Positions 9,080 through 16,436 are shown, numbered from the stretch's first letter. The stretch is 25,090 nucleotides of DNA from Verrucomicrobiota bacterium (GCA_023426435.1 JAFAAS010000151.1:1-25090), one strand, 5' to 3'. Notes: a model not told the origin generated them from the letters alone. Numbers and translations are program-made.

Positions 9080-9166
9080 CACGCCCCGCCTCCCCCGTTT
9101 CACCTCCCCGAACCGTCTTCACTCTGCGCTCGTCTGGCTCCACACACGCCCCAAACGTGATCAACG

Positions 9167-9955
9167 ATGAATAACTCCGACTACCTCCACCAACTCTTCG
9201 GGCTCACCGGCAAAGTCGCCGTCGTCATCGGCGGCACCGGCGAACTTTGCGGCGCCATGGCCGAAGGACTCGCCGGCGCCGGCGCCGAAGTGGTGATCGT
9301 CGGCCGCAACGCCGACAAAGCTCAGGCCCGTCTCGACAAAATTTCCGCCGCCGGCGGCAAAGCCTGGTTCCACTCCGCCGAAGCCACCAACAAAGCCGAA
9401 CTCGAAGGTCTCCTCGCCGCCGTCCTCAAAAAATCCGGCCGCGTCGACATCGTCGTCAACGGCGCCGGCATCAACTCCGCGACACCGTTCTTCGACATCA
9501 CCGAAGAGGAGTTCGATCGCATCCTCCGCGTAAACGTCAAAGGCGTCTTCCTCGGCTGCCAGGTCTTCGGCAAATACCTCGTCGAACGCGGCGAGGGCGG
9601 CTCGATCATCAACCTCGGCTCGATGTCCGGCATCGTCCCGCTCTCACGCGTCATCACCTACTCCGCCTCCAAGGGCGCCGTTCACAATCTCTCCCTCAAC
9701 CTCGCCCGCGAATGGGCGCCCGCGAAGGTCCGCGTCAACGTCCTCGTCCCGGGCTTCTTCCCCGCCGAACAAAACCGCAAGGTCCTCACGCCCGACCGCG
9801 TCGCCGCCATCCTCGGCCACACTCCCGCGAAACGCTTCGGCGAAGCCCGCGAGCTCATCGGCGCCACCCTCCTCCTCGCCTCCGATGCCGCCGGCTCCTT
9901 CATCACGGGCGAAGAGCTCATCGTCGACGGCGGCTACCACGCCATGACCATCTAA
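9167..9955 (+). CDS. uxuB: SDR-family D-mannonate oxidoreductase (fructuronate reductase)
   Basis: A 262-aa cytoplasmic short-chain dehydrogenase predicted to reduce D-fructuronate to D-mannonate with NAD(P)H. The Rossmann motif 'GGTGELCG' is at 22-29, 'NGAG' at 98-101, the catalytic Ser is in 'GSMSG' (151-155), and the Tyr165/Lys169 pair is in 'YSASK'. The segment 'VNVLVPGFFPAEQNR' (190-204) is characteristic of the Bacillus subtilis YjmF/UxuB type, in contrast to generic SDRs where the position reads PGxxxT. UxaE and UxaC follow, giving consecutive pathway steps, and that context separates it from KduD or gluconate 5-dehydrogenase, which have the same fold. The ATG start gives the expected N-terminus ahead of 'FGLTGKVAVVIGG'. 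Confidence 0.82.
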   Translation: MNNSDYLHQLFGLTGKVAVVIGGTGELCGAMAEGLAGAGAEVVIVGRNADKAQARLDKISAAGGKAWFHSAEATNKAELEGLLAAVLKKSGRVDIVVNGAGINSATPFFDITEEEFDRILRVNVKGVFLGCQVFGKYLVERGEGGSIINLGSMSGIVPLSRVITYSASKGAVHNLSLNLAREWAPAKVRVNVLVPGFFPAEQNRKVLTPDRVAAILGHTPAKRFGEARELIGATLLLASDAAGSFITGEELIVDGGYHAMTI

Positions 9956-9956
9956 A

Positions 9957-10040
9957 AAAACCAAACGCCAAACCTCCAAACGCCAAATTCGGACCCGTGC
10001 ACTCTTTTTGGAGTTTGGATTCTGGCGTTTGAGATTTCTC
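9957..10040. repeat. imperfect inverted repeat between uxuB and uxaE
   Basis: The left arm has the words CCAAACGCCAAA and CTCCAAACGCC. The right arm has TTTTGGAGTTTGG and TGGCGTTTGAG, which are their complement with mismatches. The element fills the whole gap between the two genes and could form a stem in the transcript. It resembles the A-rich dispersed repeats elsewhere in the window. Its presence is also why the uxaE frame can be extended artificially to 10008. Confidence 0.65.
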
Positions 10041-10043
10041 CCC

Positions 10044-11921
10044 TTGAGCTCCATCAACGACTTCCTCCTCCGCCACGATCTCCGCATCGCGCAGAATCCC
10101 TGCGTGAGCCCCGACTTCTGCCTCGATTGGTCCGCCCTCAGCGCGAAGCTCGCCGCCGGCACCCCGCTGCGCGAGTATCCAAAAAGCCACTTCGAGACCG
10201 CCGCCGGCCGTTGGACGCTCCTCGAAGACGAACTCACCGGCGATTGCGCCTGGCGCCTGCGTGGCTACGAGCGTGAGCGAGTGGCCGAAGCCCCCCTCGC
10301 CCACGCCCTCTCCCTTCCCAACTCCACCACCGTTTTCCCCGCCACATGGGAAAACCTCCTCCGGCTCAAAAACCTCATCCTCGAACACGATCCCGCATCG
10401 ACGATCTTCCCGTCCACCGGCGGCAACCTCGGCCGCAGCACCCTCGGCGTCGGCGCCCGCTTCACCGTTCTCCACTGGCCCGCCGTCGACTGGGCCATGA
10501 GCGCCCTCGATCTCGGCCTCACCGCCAACCAAAATTCCATTCCGCGCGAGCTCGTCTTCGACGTCGACCAAATGCTCGCCGGCGAACTCGACACCGTTCC
10601 GTTCCCCTTCATCGGCACGAACGTCCCCGAGGGCCACCAGGGCCAGTCCGTCGAGGGCATGAGCCACGGCTGCGTCCTCACCAAACTCAAACACGGCTTC
10701 CACCACCGCCGCATCGCGTGGTCGTTCAACGCCGACCACCAACCGATCGGCGGCAAATTCGACTCCCGCGAAGACCAGCTCGTCCGCGGCTGCCTTCTCG
10801 CCAGCTACATCACGTTCGACCTCTCCCCCGAGCTCGCGCTCAACCAACCCGCGCGCCTCGCCGATATCCCTTCCGACCTCGTCGAACAAGTCCGCGCCCG
10901 GGTCGCCTCCGCCGGTCTCACCCTCGACTCCGCCGCTTTCGAAAAACTCCTCTGCTCCGTCTGGCCCGCGCTCCAAAAGATGAAGCGCCGCGACGACAAA
11001 TACTCCGCCGCTCGCGCCGCCGCGTTCACCGCCCCCGCCGGCCGCGCCTACCTCCGCGAGCTCTCCATCGACGAACTCCCGGGCCTCACCACGCCCGAAA
11101 CCACCGCTATCATGCTCGCGCTCTGCGAAGCGCTCGGCATGAAAATCCACTTCGTCGCTCCCGCGTTCGGCTTCCAAAAAAACACGCCCGTCGCCGACAA
11201 CTCCGCCCTCCGCGCCCTCATCTCGAAACAATGGGCCGTCTGCGAAAAATTCGACGTCTCCATCGGCTTCCACTCCGGCTCCGGCAAATCCGCCGAAAAC
11301 TACCAGGTCATGGGCGCCGCCACCGGCACCCGCCTCGAAATCAAAACCAGCGGCCGCTACACCTACGAAATGGGCCGCGCACTCTTCGCCTCGAAGAACG
11401 CCTCCGACCAATCCCTCTGGCGCGACTGGTATCGCTTCACGCTCGATCTCGCCCTCGCCGGCGCCTTCAGCACCGACGCCACCGAACAAAAAATGGCCCG
11501 CACCTTCATCACCACCTCCCTCACCGATTCTTCCTCGAATGGAGGCGCGGTGCCCCCACCGCGCATTTCAGACAACCTCTTCTCCTCCCCCGCCACCACC
11601 CGCTCCGCGCTCGAATCGCTCCCTCCGAGCCCCGAGCACATGTTCTTCTTCGAATACAATTTCCTTTACGTCCTCGCCGCCGACGGCCGCCCCGAAAAAT
11701 CCGCCCTCGGCGACCACTCTCCCGCCGGCTATCGCCAGCGCGCCCGTTTCTACACCATCAGCGACGAAGGCCGGCTCCTCTTCGCCAAGAACATCGCGAG
11801 CTATCTCATCTTCCTCGCCGAAAACACCGGCCTCGTCCCCGCCCCTCGCTGCACCGCCGCCCGCACCCTCCTCGACCGCTACACCACGCTCGAAGACATG
11901 CTCGCCGACATCTCCCGCTAA
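10044..11921 (+). CDS. uxaE: D-tagaturonate 3-epimerase family protein
   Basis: Predicted to convert D-tagaturonate to D-fructuronate, joining galacturonate and glucuronate breakdown without a tagaturonate reductase route. The protein (625 aa from this TTG) has the segments I associate with the UxaE family: 'FPSTGGNLGRSTLGVGARFT', 'GTNVPEGHQGQS', 'SFNADHQPIGGKFDSREDQLVRG', 'ASYITFDLSPELA', and 'DVSIGFHSGSGKSAENY', rich in His/Asp/Glu metal or substrate ligands. The frame stays open up to a TTG at 10008, but those 12 codons lie in an inverted repeat, so the TTG at 10044 ('SSINDFLL') is preferred. Near residue 502 a palindromic repeat is translated as 'GGAVPPPRI' in a Ser-rich linker. The protein is longer than the roughly 500 aa I recall for characterised members. 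uxuB lies upstream and uxaC downstream. Confidence 0.82.
   Translation: MSSINDFLLRHDLRIAQNPCVSPDFCLDWSALSAKLAAGTPLREYPKSHFETAAGRWTLLEDELTGDCAWRLRGYERERVAEAPLAHALSLPNSTTVFPATWENLLRLKNLILEHDPASTIFPSTGGNLGRSTLGVGARFTVLHWPAVDWAMSALDLGLTANQNSIPRELVFDVDQMLAGELDTVPFPFIGTNVPEGHQGQSVEGMSHGCVLTKLKHGFHHRRIAWSFNADHQPIGGKFDSREDQLVRGCLLASYITFDLSPELALNQPARLADIPSDLVEQVRARVASAGLTLDSAAFEKLLCSVWPALQKMKRRDDKYSAARAAAFTAPAGRAYLRELSIDELPGLTTPETTAIMLALCEALGMKIHFVAPAFGFQKNTPVADNSALRALISKQWAVCEKFDVSIGFHSGSGKSAENYQVMGAATGTRLEIKTSGRYTYEMGRALFASKNASDQSLWRDWYRFTLDLALAGAFSTDATEQKMARTFITTSLTDSSSNGGAVPPPRISDNLFSSPATTRSALESLPPSPEHMFFFEYNFLYVLAADGRPEKSALGDHSPAGYRQRARFYTISDEGRLLFAKNIASYLIFLAENTGLVPAPRCTAARTLLDRYTTLEDMLADISR
11545..11564. 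repeat. palindromic repeat GCGCGGTG-CACCGCGC, copy 3, inside uxaE
   Basis: Perfect 8-bp arms around CCCC, preceded by GGAG and followed by ATTTC as in copy 1. It is translated in frame within a Ser/Pro-rich linker near the C-terminus of the epimerase. Confidence 0.75.
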
Positions 11922-12351
11922 CGCGGCATCCGGCGGGTTCTGAAATCTCAAATCTCAAATTTCAAATCCTCCACTCCCCTAGCCCGTAGGTTGCGAGCTC
12001 GCTCGCAACAAACCGAGCCCCCCAGTCAACAGTCCACCACTCCCCCTCTGTGTCTCCGTGCTTCCGTGGTTCACCGTTACCGAAGCTTCATTCACTCGTG
12101 TCTCTTCGTGTTCATTCGTGGTGAAAAAACTCCACCGTCGCGCCCACCTTCTCGCTCTCTAATCCGTGGTTTCCCTCCGTTTCCTCCTGTAAAAACCCGC
12201 TCCTCCTCCCGTTCACTTCCCCTTCGCGTTTCTTCGCGCCCCTTCGCGTTTCTTCGCGGTCTAAAAAATCATACTCGTCCCCACCTCCTCCCCCTGTAAA
12301 TCGCGGCCCCCCCTCCGTTCTCTCTGTTTCCTCCTGTAGAAATTCCGCCCC
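11922..12351. repeat. 430-bp repeat-filled spacer between uxaE and uxaC
   Basis: No gene is seen. The spacer is a row of different short dispersed repeats: an A-rich block (11943-11967, words AAATCTCAAAT and TTTCAAATC); a perfect palindrome GTTGCGAGC-TC-GCTCGCAAC (11990-12009); and then a run of related words (CTGTGTCTCCGTGC, TCTTCGTGTTCATTCGTGG, TTCGCGTTTCTTCGCG twice, GTTTCCTCCTGTA twice) up to the uxaC start. The order looks like stepwise insertion or duplication of small elements. If uxaC is cotranscribed with uxaE, all of this is in the mRNA. Confidence 0.7.
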
Positions 12352-13758
12352 ATGCGCCCGCTCATTCACGACGACTTCCTCCTCTACACCGACGCCGCCC
12401 GCGATCTCTACCACCACTTCGCGAAAGCCGAGCCGATCTACGACTACCACTGCCACCTCCCGCCCCAACAAATCCTCTCCAACCACCAGTTCGCCGACCT
12501 CTCCGAAATCTGGCTCGGCGGCGATCACTACAAATGGCGCGCCATGCGCGCCAACGGCGTCGATGAACGCTTCGTCACCGGCAACGCCTCCCCCCGCGAA
12601 AAATTCGACGCCTGGGTCCGCACCGTTCCCCACACCCTCCGCAACCCGCTCTACCACTGGTCGCACCTCGAGCTCGCCCGCTACTTCAATCTCACCGATC
12701 TCATCGACGAAACATCCGCCGACAAAATCTGGCGCGAAGCCAACGCCCAACTCCCCTCCCTCCGCGTCCACGACATCCTCGCGGCCAACCAGGTCGCCGT
12801 CATCTGCACCACCGACGACCCCGCCGACCCGCTCGATCTCCACGAAAAGATCGCCCAACTCGGCCTCAAAACCCGCGTCTATCCCACCTTCCGCCCCGAC
12901 AAAGCCCTCCTCGTCTCCGCCCCCGCCGCCTTCAACGCCTGGATCGAAAAACTCTCCGGCGTCTCCAAACTTCCAATACGCTCCTTCGACGACTTCCTCG
13001 CCGCCCTCCAAAAACGCCACGACGATTTCCACGCCATCGGCGGGCGCCTCTCCGACCACGGCATGGAAAACGCCTTCGCCACACCCTGCACCGCCGCCGA
13101 AGCCCAAACCATCTTCGACGCCGCCCGCGCCGGCCGCGCCGCCTCCCCCGACGACGAAGCGAAGTTCTCCTCCTTCATGATGCTCGAGTTCGGCCGCTGG
13201 GACGCCCGCAAAGGCTGGACCAAACAGCTCCACCTCGGCGCCCTCCGCAACAACAACGCCCGCCTCCTCTCCAAACTTGGCCCCGACACCGGCTTCGATT
13301 CCATCGGCGACTTCCCCCAAGCCCGCGCCCTCTCGAATTATCTCAACACCCTCGACTCGACCGACGAGCTCCCCCGCACCGTCCTCTACAACCTCAACCC
13401 CGCCGACAACTACGTCTTCGCCACGATGACCGGCAATTTCCAGGACGGCACCATCCCCGGCAAACTCCAGTTCGGCAGCGGCTGGTGGTTCCTCGATCAA
13501 AAAGAAGGCATGGAGTGGCAGATCAACGCCCTCTCCTCGCTCGGTCTCCTCGGCCGCTTCGTCGGCATGCTCACCGACTCGCGCAGCTTCCTCAGTTACC
13601 CGCGCCACGAATACTTCCGCCGCATCCTCTGCAATCTCCTCGGCGCCGACATGGAACGCGGCGAAATCCCGAACGATCGCAACCTCGTCGGCGGCATGGT
13701 GCGCAACATCTGCTTCGCCAACGCCCGCGACTACTTCCGCCTTTCCCTTGCCCAATAG
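12352..13758 (+). CDS. uxaC: glucuronate (uronate) isomerase
   Basis: Isomerises D-galacturonate to D-tagaturonate and D-glucuronate to D-fructuronate, the first step of the pathway. The 468-aa length matches the family (about 470). The N-terminus 'DYHCHLPPQQI' carries the metal-binding HxH of the amidohydrolase-related fold. Other strongly family-like stretches are 'GDHYKWRAMRANGV', 'NPLYHWSHLEL', 'TTDDPADPL', 'LHLGALRNNNARL', 'FGSGWWFLDQKEGME', and 'GMLTDSRSFLSYPRHEYFRRILC', which closely follow E. coli UxaC. The ATG start gives the canonical beginning. It is the last gene of the uronate block and is followed by a strong terminator. The next enzymes (mannonate dehydratase, KDG kinase and aldolase) are not in the window. 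Confidence 0.97.
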   Translation: MRPLIHDDFLLYTDAARDLYHHFAKAEPIYDYHCHLPPQQILSNHQFADLSEIWLGGDHYKWRAMRANGVDERFVTGNASPREKFDAWVRTVPHTLRNPLYHWSHLELARYFNLTDLIDETSADKIWREANAQLPSLRVHDILAANQVAVICTTDDPADPLDLHEKIAQLGLKTRVYPTFRPDKALLVSAPAAFNAWIEKLSGVSKLPIRSFDDFLAALQKRHDDFHAIGGRLSDHGMENAFATPCTAAEAQTIFDAARAGRAASPDDEAKFSSFMMLEFGRWDARKGWTKQLHLGALRNNNARLLSKLGPDTGFDSIGDFPQARALSNYLNTLDSTDELPRTVLYNLNPADNYVFATMTGNFQDGTIPGKLQFGSGWWFLDQKEGMEWQINALSSLGLLGRFVGMLTDSRSFLSYPRHEYFRRILCNLLGADMERGEIPNDRNLVGGMVRNICFANARDYFRLSLAQ

Positions 13759-14217
13759 GGCAGGTCTCCCGCCTCCGCCGCCCCCCGTAGCACGGTCAAC
13801 CTGACCGTGCTTTTTTCATCCGCATCGCCGGATCAGCCTTCCGCCCTCTCTCATGGAGGCGCGGCGCCCTCACCGCACATTTTCCGACCGCTGGAGCCTG
13901 CCCCATCCGCGGAACGCGCTCCCCTGCATGACACACTTCCCCCACGCCATCGCAATTCTACGTAATCTTCCGGCTCCACACGCCCCATCCTTTTCGCCAC
14001 ACATTCACCGTGCCCTTCGCCACCCCACGCCGGAAGTCACCGGGCGAAGCCATCTCCAAACTGTGGCTGGTAGGGCGAACCGTCCCGGTGAGCCGATCCC
14101 TCCCCCTTCTCAGATCTGAAATCCGAAATTTCAAATCCCCCGCGCATCCTCAGCCTCAGGTCTCAAGTTTCAGTCTTTCAGCATCTCAGCATCTCAGCAT
14201 TTCAGCGTTTCAGCGTT
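13759..14217. other. 459-bp spacer between uxaC and the integron integrase gene
   Basis: No gene is seen. Apart from the terminator it holds four repeat-like elements: a decayed copy of the GCGCGGTG palindrome (13859-13877); the stretch 14059-14095 around GGTAGGGCGAACCGTCCCGG, which looks like another dispersed element; an A-rich block at 14112-14139 (words CAGATCTGAAATC and GAAATTTCAAATC); and an 8-bp tandem repeat that runs into the integrase 3' end. It marks the junction between metabolic genes and integron. Confidence 0.6.
13789..13816 (+). terminator. rho-independent terminator after uxaC
   Basis: A perfect 10-bp stem AGCACGGTCA / TGACCGTGCT with a 3-base loop (or 9 bp with 5 bases) is followed by a T run, 30 bases after the uxaC stop. 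It closes the uronate block. Confidence 0.9.
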
Positions 14218-14229
14218 TCAGCGTTTCAG
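14176..14229. repeat. 8-bp tandem repeat (TTTCAGCG / TCTCAGCA) at the integrase stop codon
   Basis: Six full 8-base units and a partial seventh in perfect register, with TTTCAGCA, TCTCAGCA and TTTCAGCG variants. The integrase stop codon (TGA on the - strand) lies inside the sixth unit. Such microsatellites expand and contract, which could change the 3' end of the integrase message but not the protein core. Confidence 0.85.
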
Positions 14230-15810
14230 AAGATCCATCGGACTCCGCACCCCCAACCCCGGCTTCTCCATCACATGAGTATAGATCTGCGTCGTCTCTA
14301 CACTCTGATGCCCCAACAAATCCTGCACCGTCCGTATATCGACGCCGCTCTCCAATAAATGCGTCGCAAACGAATGCCGCAGCACATGCGGCGTCACCCG
14401 CTTGTCGATCTTCGCCGCCTCCGCCCCGCGCTTCAGAATCCGTTGAAAACTCGTATCCGTAAGATGGTGACGCCGCGTCACTCCGCTCACCGGATCCACG
14501 CTCAACTCCCGCGACGGAAACACCCACTGCCACTCCCACCGCTCGCCCGCCTTCGGATGCTTCCGCGCCACATTCTCCGGCAGCCACACCCCCGGCAACC
14601 CCGCCTTCCGATCCTCCTCGAACAACGCCCGCAGCCGCTCCACCTGCCTCCGCAACGGCGCGACCAACGCCTCCGGCAACACCGTCACCCGATCGCGATC
14701 CCCCTTCCCCGCCGCCACCATCAACCGCTGCCGGTCCAAATCGAGATGATGCACCCGCAACCGCAACAACTCCATCAACCGCAACCCCGACCCATACGCC
14801 AGCTCCGCCATCAACCTCCCCGAACCCTCCATCGCCTCGAACAACCGCCCACACTCCTCGCGCGATAACACCGTCGGCACCCGCCGCCTCTGCGCCGCCC
14901 GCTTGAACTTCACCTCGCCCAACTGCCGCTTCAACGCCTCCTGCATGAAAAACACCAGCGCGTTCAACGCCTGCTTCTGCGTCGACGCGCTCGCCCGCTG
15001 CCTCACCGCCAGCATCGACAAAAACGCCGCCACATCCCTCGCCTCCGCCGCATACGGCGACCGCGGCCGCAAAAACTCCGCGAACTTCTTCGCCCAATTC
15101 CGATACGTCTCCTCCGTCCGCCACAAGAACCCCGCCTCCCGCACCGCCCGCACCAAATCCCGCTCCCAATCCGCCCCGCCCAAATCCTCCGCCGCCCGCC
15201 GCTGTTCCCTCCTTTTAAATTCCAAATCTTCCAATCTCAGATCCTTGGATCCCACCCTCTCAGATCTCGAGTTCCCCCCTCCCCCCGCGCGCCCGCTTGG
15301 CGCCCTCTGAAATTTCGAATCCTCAAATCTCAACTCTTCCCTCTTAGCGCCATCCGGCCCCGTCCTCACCGCACCCATCGGCCGGAGATCCTCGAACCGC
15401 ACCTCCTCCTCGCAACCCGACCGCATCTGGAATGCGACATCCTCATATCTGAAATCGCTGTTCTCCCCGCGGACGCTCCCGCCCCCCGTAGGACGCGAGC
15501 TTGCTCGCCCTCCCTCCCGAAGCCGAACCCCGCCCGCGTTCCCTATCGAATCTGCCGGCTCCCGCCACGACGCGCGCCCCGTCCTGAAAAACCACCGCAA
15601 CGCCTCCCTGGCCAACGGCGCCTCCCGCTTCTCTGGACGTTCCAAGTATTTCCTGATCACCGCCACATTCGCCGGAGACCGCCACCGCGCACAACACGCG
15701 AGAAACTCTGCAATCTCCCGCCGATACGGCTCCTGCAATTCTTTCGAAACGGTCGCACAAAGCGTGTCATACCACCCCGGAAAATGAACCTGCGCACCCT
15801 CACTGATCAT
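14218..15810 (-). CDS. intI: integron integrase with long N-terminal extension
   Basis: A tyrosine recombinase that joins and excises cassettes at attI and attC. Residues about 205-530 are a complete IntI: a core-binding domain ('EETYRNWAKKFAEFLR', 'STQKQALNALVFF') and a catalytic domain with Arg344 ('GSGLR'), Lys369 ('GKGDRDR'), His475 and Arg478 ('HVLRH'), His501 ('LLGHQSVETTQIY') and nucleophile Tyr510. The IntI-specific insert is present at about 402-468 ('RKHPKAGERWEWQWVFPS', 'DPVSGVTRRHH'). Ahead of this are about 200 extra residues: a helical domain at 10-80 that resembles a second core-binding domain, and a linker at about 91-205 built from translated repeats. An in-frame stop lies five codons upstream of the ATG, so this start or a later one must be used. 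It is divergent from the cassettes, as in classical integrons. Confidence 0.95.
   Translation of the reverse strand: MISEGAQVHFPGWYDTLCATVSKELQEPYRREIAEFLACCARWRSPANVAVIRKYLERPEKREAPLAREALRWFFRTGRASWREPADSIGNAGGVRLREGGRASSRPTGGGSVRGENSDFRYEDVAFQMRSGCEEEVRFEDLRPMGAVRTGPDGAKREELRFEDSKFQRAPSGRAGGGGNSRSERVGSKDLRLEDLEFKRREQRRAAEDLGGADWERDLVRAVREAGFLWRTEETYRNWAKKFAEFLRPRSPYAAEARDVAAFLSMLAVRQRASASTQKQALNALVFFMQEALKRQLGEVKFKRAAQRRRVPTVLSREECGRLFEAMEGSGRLMAELAYGSGLRLMELLRLRVHHLDLDRQRLMVAAGKGDRDRVTVLPEALVAPLRRQVERLRALFEEDRKAGLPGVWLPENVARKHPKAGERWEWQWVFPSRELSVDPVSGVTRRHHLTDTSFQRILKRGAEAAKIDKRVTPHVLRHSFATHLLESGVDIRTVQDLLGHQSVETTQIYTHVMEKPGLGVRSPMDLLKR
15205..15460 (-). repeat. repeat-derived coding insert in the integrase linker
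   Basis: Four copies of a short A/T-richer element lie in frame. They encode the peptides DLRLEDLEFK (190-199), ELRFEDSKFQ (159-168), EVRFEDLRPM (136-145) and DFRYEDVAFQ (119-128). On the + strand they carry words such as CTGAAATTTCGAATCC and CCAATCTCAGATCC, the same type as the spacer repeats at 11943-11967 and 14112-14139. The second (136-145) is the least similar in DNA. Confidence 0.75.
15484..15510. repeat. palindromic repeat CCCGTAGG..GCGAGC-TT-GCTCGC inside intI
   Basis: The 6-bp arms GCGAGC and GCTCGC flank TT, preceded by CCCGTAGG. The spacer palindrome at 11984-12009 has the same CCCGTAGG lead and GCGAGC/GCTCGC arms. In the integrase it is translated as 'GRASSRPTG' (residues 101-109). 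Confidence 0.7.
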
Positions 15811-15958
15811 GCACCCAGTGCAGCCTTACACGGTTTGTGTATCAACCCTTTTCTTTGGCATATGACCCAGCTCCCCACCCACTTACACCGCCCCACCCCC
15901 CCCGCCCCCGCGTCCCCGCTATTGCCACACCCACTGCAGCCCAATAATACTGTTCGGC
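15811..15958 (+). other. attI recombination site region and leader
   Basis: The first cassette must begin with the complement of its right R'' (GCCGAAC). GTTCGGC is found at 15952-15958, so the crossover lies between G15952 and T15953. The 140 bases between this and intI hold no gene; a C-rich stretch covers about 15866-15918. A possible cassette promoter is TTGTGT (15835-15840), 18 bases, CATATG (15859-15864), which is weak. The attI accessory integrase-binding sites cannot be assigned by eye. Confidence 0.8.
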
Positions 15959-15964
15959 AAAACT

Positions 15965-16327
15965 ATGAACCTCCAGCAATTCGTTGAGTCTTCTCTCAAA
16001 GAGATCATCACAGGTGTGAGTCGCGCCCAGGAACACTGCGCGACGTTGAGTTCCGAAGCGTTGATCAATCCTCCGGTCATGTATGGCGCTGACGATGGGC
16101 CCAAAGGGAAGCACTACGCCACGCGGGGCGATTGGAATCTAGTGCAGTTCGTGGAGTTCGATGTCGCGGTGACCGCAGATACCGCATCGGAGACCAAAGG
16201 TGGCGGCGGAATAAAAGTATATGGATTGCTGTCCGCCGATGGAGGAGCTTCTGTGGTCGATAAGAGCAGCGTCGTCAGCCGGCTGAAGTTCACGGTCCCG
16301 CTCGCGCTGCCGAAGTCATCCAGATGA
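15965..16327 (+). CDS. cassette 1: conserved hypothetical soluble protein
   Basis: A 120-aa protein with no signal peptide. An N-terminal helix ('MNLQQFVESSLKEIITGVSRAQ') is followed by beta-rich sequence ('VEFDVAVTADTASETKGGGGIKV', 'VSRLKFTVPLALP'). The pattern of a helix, then a 'FDVAVT' strand, a Gly-rich turn and a 'SRxKFxVPL' strand recalls a widespread group of small bacterial hypotheticals, possibly related to the trypsin-co-occurring (Trypco2-like) domain; this is from memory and unproven. The ATG is 6 bases after the attI crossover motif, with no Shine-Dalgarno sequence. As the first cassette it should be the best expressed from any promoter in the attI region. Confidence 0.75.
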   Translation: MNLQQFVESSLKEIITGVSRAQEHCATLSSEALINPPVMYGADDGPKGKHYATRGDWNLVQFVEFDVAVTADTASETKGGGGIKVYGLLSADGGASVVDKSSVVSRLKFTVPLALPKSSR

Positions 16328-16337
16328 TGCGTCAAAG

Positions 16338-16436
16338 GCCGAACCAGGCGCTACAGCCAACACGTATGCTTGTCACATTCCGTGCTTACGCACGGCCTGC
16401 GCCAAGCACACGTGTGGCTGATCTTTGACGTTAGCC
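16338..16436 (+). other. attC1
   Basis: R'' GCCGAAC, R' GTTAGCC, 99 bp. Differs from the common form by CACATTCC in place of CACGTTCC and GCCTGCG in place of GCCCGCG in the internal loop. Confidence 0.97.

Noticed and set aside
10008..10043. Longer uxaE start at the TTG at 10008
   Set aside because: The 12 extra codons are the right arm of an inverted repeat ('EFGFWRLRF'). The TTG at 10044 gives a more natural N-terminus.
15803..15818. LexA-box-like CTG-N10-CAG overlapping the integrase start codon
   Set aside because: It matches only the proteobacterial consensus core. As I recall, the verrucomicrobial LexA motif is TGTTC-N4-GAACA, which is not found here. A chance match is likely.
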